Assembly (NCBI RefSeq): GCF_001894805.1
Contig: NZ_BCWX01000001.1
Span: 372,001 to 436,000 of the forward strand
Length of the DNA: 64,000 bases
Direction of reading: 5' to 3'
Origin: Rhodococcus globerulus NBRC 14531
GTDB taxonomy: Bacteria; Actinomycetota; Actinomycetes; Mycobacteriales; Mycobacteriaceae
How positions within the stretch are numbered: position 1 is the first letter of the stretch; each line of letters starts with the position of its first letter. The notes under the pieces are model-generated. The model searched no databases. It was not told the DNA's origin and saw only the letters and a list, made by a program, of their open reading frames with translations. Made by a program: the position numbers and the translations under genes. Below, in pieces: positions 26,054 through 34,339 of this stretch.

Positions 26054-27700
26054 ATGTCGGGGATTGACAGGAATTTGCATTTGATGCGGCGCAAAGAAAC
26101 TACATTCTCACGGCGCAGTCGATTCGTGACTCTTGCCGTCGGCGTCACCGCGGTGATCTCCGTCGGAGTCGCACCTATTGCCGCCGCGGAGCCGGTACCG
26201 AGTGGAGATCTTCGTTGGGAGTCCTGCCCGGCCGAATACGAGCTTGATCCGGCATCCGATCAGTGTGCTTCGGTCACCGTTCCCCGCAACTACGCAGAAC
26301 CTGACGCCGGCACGATCGACGTGCTCGTAACCCGTCACCGCGCCGAAGATCCGGGCTCGCGCAAAGGCGTGCTGTTCACCAATCCCGGAGGACCTGGTGG
26401 AGACGCGATCGGCTCGAACAGAATGTTCGTCGACGTCCTGCCCGACGCGATTCGCGCACAGTGGGACGTGATCGGAGTTCAACCGCGCGGACTCCCGTAC
26501 GCCGGCGCGCTTTCGTGCGCAGTGGGCCCTGAGTTGGCGACGGCGGCAGGCTTCGGTTTCGGTGGGGCTGCGGCACGAAATGCATGCGAGGCGGGTGCGC
26601 CGGGCGCCACTGCGCACCTGACTACCGAGAACACGGCGAGGGACTGGGAGCAGGTCCGCGTTGCGCTCGGCGAGGATGTCATCGACATTTACGGTCTGTC
26701 CTACGGCACAATTCTCGGATCCACGTACGCGACGCTTTTCCCGCAGCACACCGGTCGCATGGTTCTCGATTCTGCGGTCGACCAAAATTGGTTGTGGAAC
26801 GACGTGTTGTGGCAGCAGAACGACGGCTACAAAGTTCGCTTCTACGACCTCATGGATTGGATCGCCGCCAACAACGACACCTACGGGCTTGGTGAGACTC
26901 CGCTCAAGGTCTACCAGCGATGGTCAGACCGGATTGTCGCGGAGGCCGGTGGTAACCCGACGCTTGCGCCGCCGCCTGCGCAAATCGGTGACGTACCGCC
27001 CGGTCTCGAAGCACTCGCGAATGCCTACCGCAGCGGGGTCGATCTGACTGGGCCGGCGCGCGTTCAGTTCGAGGCATTCATTCGGGGACTCGCCGATCCG
27101 TCGCACACGCAAATGTCGTCGAGTATCTACGTGATGACGCGGCAGGTGCTTCCAGCTCGGAACAGTTGGCCGCTCATGGCCCGGGTAGTCCGCGACGGTG
27201 TCGACGCGATTCCCAGTGGTGCCGGGATGAACGACATATCGGAGCTGGAGCTGGAGCGAATTGCTCAGTCCCAGATGATGCAATCACTGATGTTGTGTAA
27301 CGAGAACAGTGTCGCGGATCGGCCGGATCGTATCCCGGGTTGGCTCTTCTCGACCTTCATCACCGGAGATCTCTTCGAGCTCATCGGGTATGGCTACAGT
27401 GCCGGGACCTTCTGTGCCGGTGCGCCGCCCGTAACCGCGTTGCCCGAGCTGAGCAACCGGGGGCTGGCGACGGCGCCGCTTGTTCTGCAGGGGCTGCGCG
27501 ACCCGCAGACGCCGTATCAGGGTGGGGTGCAGCTAGCCCGCGACATGGGGGCGAACCTGGTCACCGTGGAAGGCGGCGATCACGGCGCCGGCATCCAGGG
27601 CGGTAACGAGGTGATCGATCAGGCCGTCACCGAATACCTCGAGACGGGGCGTACCTCCGTCACGCATGCGCCTGAGGCCCCGATCACTGCACCGCTGTAG
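26054..27700 (+). CDS. Secreted alpha/beta hydrolase (tripeptidyl aminopeptidase-like)
   Basis: 548 residues. A basic stretch and hydrophobic segment (RFVTLAVGVTAVISVGVAPI, cleavage near AAAEPVP) form a signal peptide. The hydrolase fold shows LFTNPGGPGGDAIGSN for the oxyanion region, nucleophile Ser216 in YGLSYGTILG, an acid in LQGLRDPQTPYQGG and His in EGGDHGAG. The pattern matches the secreted TAP-like/SlpD-type peptidases and esterases of actinobacteria, which cleave peptides or hydrophobic esters outside the cell. ATG 26054 was used; ATG 26084 (MRRKETT) gives a more typical signal-peptide length. A strong terminator follows at 27750. Confidence 0.87.
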   Translation: MSGIDRNLHLMRRKETTFSRRSRFVTLAVGVTAVISVGVAPIAAAEPVPSGDLRWESCPAEYELDPASDQCASVTVPRNYAEPDAGTIDVLVTRHRAEDPGSRKGVLFTNPGGPGGDAIGSNRMFVDVLPDAIRAQWDVIGVQPRGLPYAGALSCAVGPELATAAGFGFGGAAARNACEAGAPGATAHLTTENTARDWEQVRVALGEDVIDIYGLSYGTILGSTYATLFPQHTGRMVLDSAVDQNWLWNDVLWQQNDGYKVRFYDLMDWIAANNDTYGLGETPLKVYQRWSDRIVAEAGGNPTLAPPPAQIGDVPPGLEALANAYRSGVDLTGPARVQFEAFIRGLADPSHTQMSSSIYVMTRQVLPARNSWPLMARVVRDGVDAIPSGAGMNDISELELERIAQSQMMQSLMLCNENSVADRPDRIPGWLFSTFITGDLFELIGYGYSAGTFCAGAPPVTALPELSNRGLATAPLVLQGLRDPQTPYQGGVQLARDMGANLVTVEGGDHGAGIQGGNEVIDQAVTEYLETGRTSVTHAPEAPITAPL

Positions 27701-27749
27701 GTAGGTAGCCGGAAGAAGTAGCGCCTCCGACCGGCACCGAACATGTCCT

Positions 27750-27787
27750 CAGGTCAGGCCCTCGCTGGAAGGCGAGGGCCTGACCTG
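27750..27787 (+). terminator. Strong hairpin terminator after secreted hydrolase
   Basis: CAGGTCAGGCCCTCGC (27750-27765), loop TGGAAG, and GCGAGGGCCTGACCTG (27772-27787): a perfect 16-bp stem 50 bases after the stop codon. It may also serve the convergent AIM24-like gene. Confidence 0.85.
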
Positions 27788-27932
27788 TCCAACGAGAAAA
27801 TGACATGTCGACTGTTCCGGGTTCGTTGGACCTTGGGCCGCAACGCAACATCGCGGAGATCGGTGTCCGGAATGGACACGGGGGCATGTCGCCCCCGGAG
27901 ACTGCCGTCGACTTGTTTGTTGCGTTCAGGAC

Positions 27933-28628
27933 TCAGCTGTTGTTGCTGTTGCTACTGGTGCTGTTCGATGGCATTCGGGTGCGGAGCCAGTCGACGAGGT
28001 CTGTTGCGCTGCGGGTTTGCATCCAAATTCGGCCTGGCCCGGTGAATTCGGTGACGATGCCCTCGCCGCCGAGGATCATCGATTTCCAGCCGCCGGCTTT
28101 GCGGATGCGGTACTGGACGGATTCGTCGAATGCGACGACATGGCCGGAGTCGAGTGTCATGGTTTCCCCCGTGGTGAGGGTAATCGGGCGGATGGCGCCG
28201 TAGCTGGAGAGCAGGATCTCGCCTGTTCCGCTGCATCGCAGCAGGACAAGTCCGGCTCCGCTGAAGAATCCCTTGCTGCCGCCCCATTTGGAGTCGACGT
28301 CGACGGTTGGGTCTGATGCAAGCCAGCAGCCGGATTGGACGAGCAGCGGTGTCTCTTCGTTGATGGTGGTTTCGACTATGTCGCCTGGTAGTGCGCCGGC
28401 GACGCCGACGACACCTCCTTGGTCGCTGCCGAAATCGTTGACGAAGAAGCTCGACCCACCCAGGGAGCGGCGGAGTCCCTTCATGAAGCCGCCTCGGGTC
28501 GAGGTGGTGATCGAGATGTCGCCCCGCATCATCGCCATTGCTCCTGCTTCGACACGGACGGATCCGCCGGCGGGGACGCTGATTTCGGCCAGCGCGAATG
28601 CGGGCCCGCAACTGATTTCTGTCTTCAT
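27933..28628 (-). CDS. AIM24/TIGR00266-family protein
   Basis: 231 residues from the ATG at 28628, with AAAGGAA upstream. The TIGR00266/AIM24 beta-roll is clear: FALAEISVPAGGSVRVEAGA, MAMMRGDISITTSTRGGFMK, LRRSLGGSSFFVNDF, LPGDIVETTINEETPLLVQS, and FFSGAGLVLLRCSGTGEILL. Bacterial members are of unknown function; the yeast homologue is a mitochondrial inner-membrane protein. A Ser/Asn-rich tail of about 12 residues ends the protein. No partner gene is adjacent. Confidence 0.88.
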   Translation of the reverse strand: MKTEISCGPAFALAEISVPAGGSVRVEAGAMAMMRGDISITTSTRGGFMKGLRRSLGGSSFFVNDFGSDQGGVVGVAGALPGDIVETTINEETPLLVQSGCWLASDPTVDVDSKWGGSKGFFSGAGLVLLRCSGTGEILLSSYGAIRPITLTTGETMTLDSGHVVAFDESVQYRIRKAGGWKSMILGGEGIVTEFTGPGRIWMQTRSATDLVDWLRTRMPSNSTSSNSNNS

Positions 28629-29521
28629 GGGTTCCTTTCGATGACAATCTTTTTCGTGGTCGATGATGAGCATCAAGTTTGGCTGAAATCACTGTCCGGT
28701 ACTGGTCCTCGAAACGAATTATTGCTTGTGGTGACGATTTGGTTCGGATCCTCGGGGGTTCGCTATCTGATCGTTGTAGTGCCTTGGATGGATGCCGGTG
28801 ATGCGCTCGGCGCGTGAGGCGCCGTAACTGGGGTGCCGGATGATCGGGCCCGCGGAATGCGCGAGTTCGGTGGGGAGGGGACTGGCGCACTCCAAGTCCA
28901 GGGCGATATTCAGGTCCGGAAGCAGAGGCCTCTGCGGGCGTTAGTTCCAGAACTATTCCCACATCCTTTGGCTAACAAGGACTTCGGATTCAGTTTCGCC
29001 CATCGATCTGGGAACGCACTGAGCGCCTGAGCTCGTGAGGGTACTGGGCAGGTCATCATTGTGCCCTCGACCGGACGGAGCTGATCGGACTCGACCGAGG
29101 CTGTGACAGTTTGCTAGGTAAAGCCTGGGTTGGGGTGCTCTACCGCCGGAGGATACCCAGCATTTCCAGGCTTCGGCCACCTCTTGTGATCGACGCCAGA
29201 TCGGTACCGAGTTCGGTCGTGTTCCGAAAACCCGGAACCGCGCCACATGTTGTGCGCAGTCCGTTGCGCCCCGTCCGACTAGGGCGACATCAGGGCCCGC
29301 CACTGCGTTTTTGCAGCGGCCCAGTCCGTGGATCGCGTATTCGTGCACGGTTGGATAAGAGCTGTTGTTTTCCAACATGTTTGGGTATGTGTTGCTCGCG
29401 GTGTTATAAACGAAAGACCTTTCGACGCACGGTAGATGCAAGTTTTGAAAGTGCGCACGTGTGTGTTGCGCCGCATCTGCTGTCGTCGCGGTTCGAGCAA
29501 CGAGTAGGAGAATTCACACTG
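28629..29521. other. Long intergenic region upstream of ectD
   Basis: About 890 bases between the divergent AIM24-like gene and ectD. A frame in phase with ectD is open from 29111, but its translation is Arg/Pro/Cys-rich and unlike any EctD N-terminus. No RNA gene or clear repeat was seen. Its length suggests complex control of ectD, for example by osmotic stress. Confidence 0.4.
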
Positions 29522-30385
29522 ATGGTTGTCACTGTTGATCGTTACGCCACACGGATCTCGACCGTCCCGACCGAGTTGGACCGTGTCGACCCGATTGTGT
29601 GGAGCGAGCAGATGCGAGTGAAGCATCGCGATGTCGAGGAGAACGGGTTCACGGTTCGTCGTGGTGTCCTTGATGCGAGCTCAGTGCAACGGTGCCTGAG
29701 TGAAGTCCAACGTTTGGGAACCGCACCCGAACTTGCCGGCGACGAGCGGATCGTGCGGGAAAAAACTTCCTCGGCGGTCAGATCGATCTTCGATATCGTG
29801 AATTTGAGTCCGGTGGTGCGCGCGGCGGTAGACGAGTCCGGGGCAGCAGCCCTCGCACGCGAGATCCTCGGTTCGGAGGTCTACGTTCATCAGAGCAGGT
29901 TGAATTACAAGCCCGGTTTCCGCGGCGGAGCGTTCTACTGGCATGCCGATTTCGAGACGTGGCACGCAGAGGACGGGATGCCGGCTCCCCGGGCGGTGAG
30001 CGCGTCAATTGCGTTGACCGATAATCATTTTTTCAATGGGCCTTTGATGGTGATGCCCGGATCGCATCGAACTTTCCTGCAGTGCGCGGGGGCGACGCCG
30101 GACCGCTACTTCGAGGAGTCCTTGGTCGAGGAAGTGCCTCGGGTCGGTGTTCCTTCCGAGCAGATGATCACCACGCTCTACGCCCGCCACGGAATAGAGG
30201 TGTTGACGGGGGATGCGGGTTCGATGACTGTGTTCGACAGCAACCTTCTACATGCATCGTCAGGAAACATCTCCCCGGTGCCGAGAGCGAACATCTTCGT
30301 GGTTTTCAACAGTGTCGAGAATTCGCTCGGGAAGCCGTTCTCGGGAACGGCGCCGCGGCCGGAGTTCCTAGCATTTCGGCCGTGA
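29522..30385 (+). CDS. ectD: Ectoine hydroxylase
   Basis: 287 residues from the ATG at 29522, with AGTAGGAG about 10 bases upstream. The EctD signature is intact: GGAFYWHADFETWHAEDGMP followed by RAVSASIALTDNHFFNGPLM and PGSHRTF. Fe ligands are His141, Asp143 and His244 (NLLHASSGN). The enzyme hydroxylates ectoine to 5-hydroxyectoine using 2-oxoglutarate and O2, giving an osmo- and thermoprotectant. In many actinobacteria ectD ends an ectABCD operon; here no ectA, ectB or ectC is adjacent, so ectoine must be made elsewhere in the genome or imported. Confidence 0.94.
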   Translation: MVVTVDRYATRISTVPTELDRVDPIVWSEQMRVKHRDVEENGFTVRRGVLDASSVQRCLSEVQRLGTAPELAGDERIVREKTSSAVRSIFDIVNLSPVVRAAVDESGAAALAREILGSEVYVHQSRLNYKPGFRGGAFYWHADFETWHAEDGMPAPRAVSASIALTDNHFFNGPLMVMPGSHRTFLQCAGATPDRYFEESLVEEVPRVGVPSEQMITTLYARHGIEVLTGDAGSMTVFDSNLLHASSGNISPVPRANIFVVFNSVENSLGKPFSGTAPRPEFLAFRP

Positions 30386-30603
30386 CGCGCTAAGGCGGCG
30401 GTAGCCATGCTGGCATCTCACCACCGCGCGGACCGCTACGTGCCACATTTGTCGGCTGGTTTGCGGTCCGCCGTTTGGATTATCTTCGAAGGGAATTGGC
30501 CCAATGGAGTGAGCATGGTCGATCTTTTGTGCGTCGGGTCTGATGCGGTACGTGCGAATAGCGTTCCGGCTCAAGGTAGTAAGGCGACTTTGTAGTATTC
30601 GCC

Positions 30604-30828
30604 GTGTCAGGGAACGAAGAAGGTCCCGAATCCCGGTGTTCCGATCGTCTGGGGGTCGACGTATGCGATGCGTCGGAAATGATGCGGTTCCGTATGTTCC
30701 GGTGCCGAGACTCACCCAGTGGACTACCGCGGAGTGCGGGTTTCCGTCCCCGGGCGCGCGGCGCACGTGCAACACAGCGACGCCCGGTTGTTCGCCGACA
30801 ATCGCGGCGAGGCGGGGAGTGGGCAGCT
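30604..30828 (-). pseudogene. Frame-broken fragment of secreted protein (relative of 12528-12935)
   Basis: Reads LPTPRLAAIVGEQPGVAVLH, VRRAPGDGNPHSAVVHW, SLGTGTYGTASFPT, then after a 44-base deletion AYVDPQTIGTPGFGTFFVP and a stop in a different frame. The intact relative at 12528-12935 has the missing LDAQPVTIRPGSGQVV segment. The signal peptide and first third are absent; homology stops abruptly at about 30828. The fragment cannot encode the mature protein. Confidence 0.85.
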
Positions 30829-31092
30829 CGCTCGGAGAAGCGGACGGCAAGGGCCGCGATGGCGGCGGCTTCGCCCGCACGAATCAGGTCGCCTACTCCA
30901 GAACTGATTGATCCGTAGGCGTACATTTCGCGCGCTGTTCGCAGTTCTCGTTCGGTGGCTCGGCTGTCCCCGCAGATTGCGTCGACCAGGATCTCGCGAA
31001 CCTCTTTCTCGTCTTGGGCGTGGGCGATCGCATCGGTGTAAGTGTGTCGGCGCTGGTGCGTACGTTTGTACGTACATTCAGGTGGGAGGGTA
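30829..31092 (-). pseudogene. Possible N-terminal fragment of an unknown gene
   Basis: The minus-strand frame reads YTDAIAHAQDEKEVREILVD, then AICGDSRATERELRTAREMY and GVGDLIRAGEAAAIAALAVR, a helical, acidic sequence that looks like coding sequence. It loses protein character exactly where the secreted-protein fragment begins, in another frame. No family was recognised and no start with ribosome site is clear. It is probably the front of a gene truncated by the same rearrangement. Confidence 0.35.
31060..31075. promoter_or_regulatory. Palindrome upstream of YjbR-like gene pair
   Basis: GTACGT-TTGT-ACGTAC, 18-33 bases before the ATG at 31093. A perfect 6-4-6 inverted repeat in the promoter/leader position; operator for an unidentified regulator. 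Confidence 0.4.
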
Positions 31093-31479
31093 ATGGTGCA
31101 GGGCATGGAACTTCAGGAGCGAGCTGCAGCCCGCACGACGGAACTGCCGGGCGCGGAGCTGACGTATCCGTTCGGTGAGGACTGGAAGGTGTGGAAGGTA
31201 TGCGGGAAGGTGTTCATGTTGCAGACCGAGGTGACCGGGGAGCCGATCGTGATCGTCAAGGCAGCACCCGCGGACGGGGAAACACTCCGGCAGTCGCACA
31301 CGGATATCACCGCGGGCTATCACATGAACAAGCAGCACTGGATCACCGTTCACCCGGGAGGTTCCGTCGATGCCGGGCTTGTCGACGATTTGGTCGTAGA
31401 GTCGTATCTGTTGGTTGTCGAGAAGTTACCCAAGCGGGAGCGGCCGGTCGACCCCGACACGTTCGGACGACACGGGTGA
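31093..31479 (+). CDS. MmcQ/YjbR-family protein (first of pair)
   Basis: 128 residues from the ATG at 31093, preceded by GGGAGGG. The MmcQ/YjbR fold is recognised by AARTTELPGAELTYPFGEDW, KVWKVCGKVFMLQTE, IVIVKAAPADGETLRQSHTD, and MNKQHWITVHPGG. Members are small double-wing DNA-binding-like proteins without a firm function. The stop overlaps the start of a second, related gene (GTGA), so they are likely co-expressed. Confidence 0.85.
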   Translation: MVQGMELQERAAARTTELPGAELTYPFGEDWKVWKVCGKVFMLQTEVTGEPIVIVKAAPADGETLRQSHTDITAGYHMNKQHWITVHPGGSVDAGLVDDLVVESYLLVVEKLPKRERPVDPDTFGRHG

Positions 31480-31934
31480 GTCTGACTGGGACCCGGTTAC
31501 AGCGGCTCGCCTGCACTACCGCCCAGGGGCTGCCGGGGGTGACGGAGGGATACCCGTTCACCGAGCATCTGCTGGTTTTCAAAGTCGTCGGACGCGTGTT
31601 CCTTGTCGTCACGCAGGATCCGGGCGAGCCGATCATCACTGTGAAGGTCGATCCTGCTCATGGGGCGGCCCTGATCGGTGAGCACGACACTATCGAGCGA
31701 GGACGCTATTTCGACAAACGTCATTGGGTGTCCGTTGGGGCTGGAGAATCGGTGACTGCCTCGCTGGCCGAGAGACTCGTCCACAACTCCTACGAATTGG
31801 TGACCGAGCAGCTTCCATCCTCCCAGCGAACGTTATTGCGCCAGAGCATCGAAGACCTGAAGCAAACCGGAATCAGATCGGCGGGCGCGGCCGACAGCCA
31901 GAGAAAAGAGGACAGCGATGACGAAAGATCCTGA
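31476..31934 (+). CDS. MmcQ/YjbR-family protein (second of pair)
   Basis: 152 residues from the GTG at 31476, chosen because it overlaps the preceding stop; an upstream frame to 31191 is a shadow of the first gene. Motifs parallel the neighbour: AQGLPGVTEGYPFTEHLLVF, VVGRVFLVVTQDPGEPIITV, GEHDTIERGRYFDKRHWVSV. The C-terminal 30 residues are charged and overlap the start of rarA by 17 bases. Arose probably by tandem duplication of the first gene followed by divergence. Confidence 0.82.
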   Translation: MSLTGTRLQRLACTTAQGLPGVTEGYPFTEHLLVFKVVGRVFLVVTQDPGEPIITVKVDPAHGAALIGEHDTIERGRYFDKRHWVSVGAGESVTASLAERLVHNSYELVTEQLPSSQRTLLRQSIEDLKQTGIRSAGAADSQRKEDSDDERS

Positions 31935-33246
31935 CGCGGCGTCGCTGTTCGAGGTCGATGACACCTCACGCCCGCTCGCAGATCGGCTCCGTCCCACGCA
32001 ACTCGAGGATGTCGTCGGCCAGGGGCATGTGCTTGGCCCGGACGCCCCGATCGGGCGAATGACAGAACAGGGAAAACTGTCTTCCACGATTTTGTGGGGG
32101 CCGCCCGGATGTGGGAAGACCACAATCGCAAGGCTTCTCGCCGAACGCACAGATCTGATGTTCGAGCCGTTGTCGGCGACGTTCTCCGGGGTTGCGGACC
32201 TTCGTAAGGTGTTCACAGCGGCCAGCAAGCGGCGAGAGGTCGGGCAGGGCACCCTGCTGTTCGTCGACGAGATTCACCGCTTCAATCGCGCTCAGCAGGA
32301 TTCGTTTCTTCCGTACGTCGAAGACGGGACGATTGTGTTGGTCGGAGCGACGACCGAAAATCCCAGCTTCGAGCTCAACGGCGCTTTGCTCTCTCGGTGC
32401 CAGGTTTTCGTCCTCAAGCGGCTCGACGAGTCGGCGTTGCGCACCCTCGTAGATCGCGCCGAGCAGCTCACCGGCCGCACGCTCCCGGTGGATACGGGGG
32501 CTGCGGAGGCCTTGATCGCTATGGCCGACGGTGATGGTCGTTACCTGCTGAACCTCGTCGAACAACTCTTTACCCTGCCACCGGAGAGCGCGCCGCTGGA
32601 CACCGCCGGCCTGGCACAGGTGGTGCACAAACGAGCGCCACTGTACGACAAGTCGCAAGAAGGGCACTACAACCTCATCTCCGCCCTCCACAAAGCCATG
32701 CGCGGATCAGACCCTGATGCTGCGTTGTATTGGCTGGCGCGCATGCTCGACGGCGGTGAGGACCCGCTCTACATCGCGCGGCGACTCGTGCGGTTCGCCA
32801 ATGAAGACATCGCGATCGCCGATCCGCACGCAGTGCATCAGACGCTTGCGGCATGGGATGTCTACGAGCGGCTCGGCTCTCCCGAAGGGGAACTCGCCAT
32901 TGCACAAGCCGTTGTATACCTTGCGACCGCGCCGAAGTCGATCGCGGTATACCGGGGCCTGAGCCGGGCGATGCGAGCGGCGAAGGGGTCCGGATCCCTC
33001 CCGCCGCCCGCACATATCCTCAACGCCCCTACAGGTCTGATGAAGTCCCTCGGATACGGAGCGGGTTACGAGTACGACCCCGACACCGCAACAGGATTCT
33101 CGGGCCAAAACTATTTCCCTGACGGCATGGCGCGTCAACGGTTCTACGAACCCACCGACAACGGTTACGAACACATCATCGCCGACCGGCTCCGCCAGTG
33201 GGAACAACTCCGCGAAAACCCGGATCGGAAGGACCGTACTACATAG
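31918..33246 (+). CDS. rarA: Replication-associated recombination protein RarA (MgsA, AAA+ ATPase)
   Basis: 442 residues. AAA+ motifs are Walker A GPPGCGKTT (61-69), Walker B LLFVDEIHRFN (113-122), sensor 1 GATTENPSFELN and the arginine-finger region LLSRCQVFVLK. The C-terminal part carries the RarA-specific segments YNLISALHKAMRGSDPDAAL, YLATAPKSIAVYRGL and GYGAGYEYDPD. The protein acts at stalled replication forks in concert with RecA and single-strand-binding protein. It usually neighbours alaS; here it follows two YjbR-like genes with a 17-base overlap. Confidence 0.96.
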   Translation: MTKDPDAASLFEVDDTSRPLADRLRPTQLEDVVGQGHVLGPDAPIGRMTEQGKLSSTILWGPPGCGKTTIARLLAERTDLMFEPLSATFSGVADLRKVFTAASKRREVGQGTLLFVDEIHRFNRAQQDSFLPYVEDGTIVLVGATTENPSFELNGALLSRCQVFVLKRLDESALRTLVDRAEQLTGRTLPVDTGAAEALIAMADGDGRYLLNLVEQLFTLPPESAPLDTAGLAQVVHKRAPLYDKSQEGHYNLISALHKAMRGSDPDAALYWLARMLDGGEDPLYIARRLVRFANEDIAIADPHAVHQTLAAWDVYERLGSPEGELAIAQAVVYLATAPKSIAVYRGLSRAMRAAKGSGSLPPPAHILNAPTGLMKSLGYGAGYEYDPDTATGFSGQNYFPDGMARQRFYEPTDNGYEHIIADRLRQWEQLRENPDRKDRTT

Positions 33247-33687
33247 CGCGACAACAAGGTTCGCGGACCGATCTATCGCAGGAGATGTCGAGAGTATCGC
33301 CATGGCGAACGTCGTTTAACCGCTGTGCGTCCCGGCCAACCCGATTGTTTGATGCTTTTCTCCCGTCTGCGTTGTCTCGAACCGATCAGCATGTGGGCAC
33401 ATGTCACGTGCCGTCGAAATTTTCGACGATCACCGGGATACATATCAATCGCTGTGCGCGACAACAGCTATGACCCCGTCTCGCTGAGCTACAGCTTTGA
33501 CCAGGAACGGGTCAGCGTCAAACATGTCGAAATTTGTGACGCGATTGCGTTCGAGCGCCACAAGTGTGAGTTCCAAGTTCTTCCAGGGATGTCAGATTAA
33601 GAGCTCGACAATCAGCTGACGCAGTCATTCTGGTCGGTTGGGCATATGCTCCGTGGCACTTGTGATGCCGAGGTAGGGGAAGTATTC
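33247..33687. other. Intergenic region, no supported gene
   Basis: About 440 bases after rarA. CGTCGAAA-T-TTTCGACG at 33412-33428 is a near-perfect palindrome. An open frame at 33325-33600 has no recognisable motif. AT content is higher than in neighbouring genes. Confidence 0.35.
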
Positions 33688-34086
33688 ATGGCTAAGAGGT
33701 TTGTATTCGCCGGTGTTCTGTCTTTTGCGCTGCTTACCGTTGGCTGCAGTGGAGAATCAACGCCGACTGCGGCCGAAGATCCGGTGGGCACACTGAAGTC
33801 TGCTGCTGAAGAGTGGGCTACCAGTTTCTACTCGGGCGATGCGTCGGCCGCTTACGCTCTCTTCATACGAGAATGTCAAGAGAAGTTCTCCGAGGAGGAG
33901 TTCAAAGCCTTTTCCGACGTCGCTCAGGCGACGCCCCGGACAGTGACCGATGTGACCGCCGAAGCGGACAGCGGTAAGGGAACTGTCGGCATCTCGTTCG
34001 CTGAGGAAACCGACTTCGATACGAACATGCCCTGGGTTTTGGTGGACGGGGACTGGAAAACCTCGGACTGCGCTATGCGGGAATAG
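33688..34086 (+). CDS. Small lipoprotein of unknown function
   Basis: 132 residues from the ATG at 33688, with AGGTAGGGGA upstream. The signal peptide ends in the lipobox LTVGC (Cys20). The mature part (SAAEEWATSFYSGDASAAYA, FIRECQEKFSEEEFKAFSDV, ADSGKGTVGISFAEE, MPWVLVDGDWKTSDC) resembles the NTF2/DUF4878-like lipoproteins common in mycobacteria and rhodococci. It would be anchored to the outer face of the membrane. No operon partner. Confidence 0.8.
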   Translation: MAKRFVFAGVLSFALLTVGCSGESTPTAAEDPVGTLKSAAEEWATSFYSGDASAAYALFIRECQEKFSEEEFKAFSDVAQATPRTVTDVTAEADSGKGTVGISFAEETDFDTNMPWVLVDGDWKTSDCAMRE

Positions 34087-34339
34087 CTGTAGTACCGATA
34101 GAGCGTCGAGTTGTTGTCAGTCACGCGAGTGCCCTCGGCACGCCGTGTAGTTGCGGTCGTACCGTCATTTGCGGGACGCGGATTACCCGCTACGCCACCC
34201 GAATCGAAATCTGGGATTGCGTTGCCTGATATCGGACGCACACAAAGGATTGGGCTCCGGCCGACCGCAGTGTCGAATTCGTTTTGCCGGCGTCGGAACC
34301 ACGTCCGGTTCTACTTGGGCATGTTCGACCGCCTACCGG

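Larger units (their letters stand above)
30386..31092. other. Degraded intergenic region
   Basis: About 700 bases between ectD and the YjbR-like gene. It holds a frame-broken copy of the secreted protein (30604-30828) joined at about 30829 to a possible N-terminal fragment of another minus-strand gene, and a 16-bp palindrome at 31060-31075. Confidence 0.6.

Noticed and set aside
27952-28962. 336-codon minus-strand open frame
   Set aside because: Overlaps the AIM24-like gene in another frame; Arg/His/Pro-rich with no motif.
29111-29521. N-terminal extension of ectD
   Set aside because: In frame but Arg/Cys/Pro-rich and absent from the EctD family; the ATG at 29522 has a ribosome site and gives the usual length.
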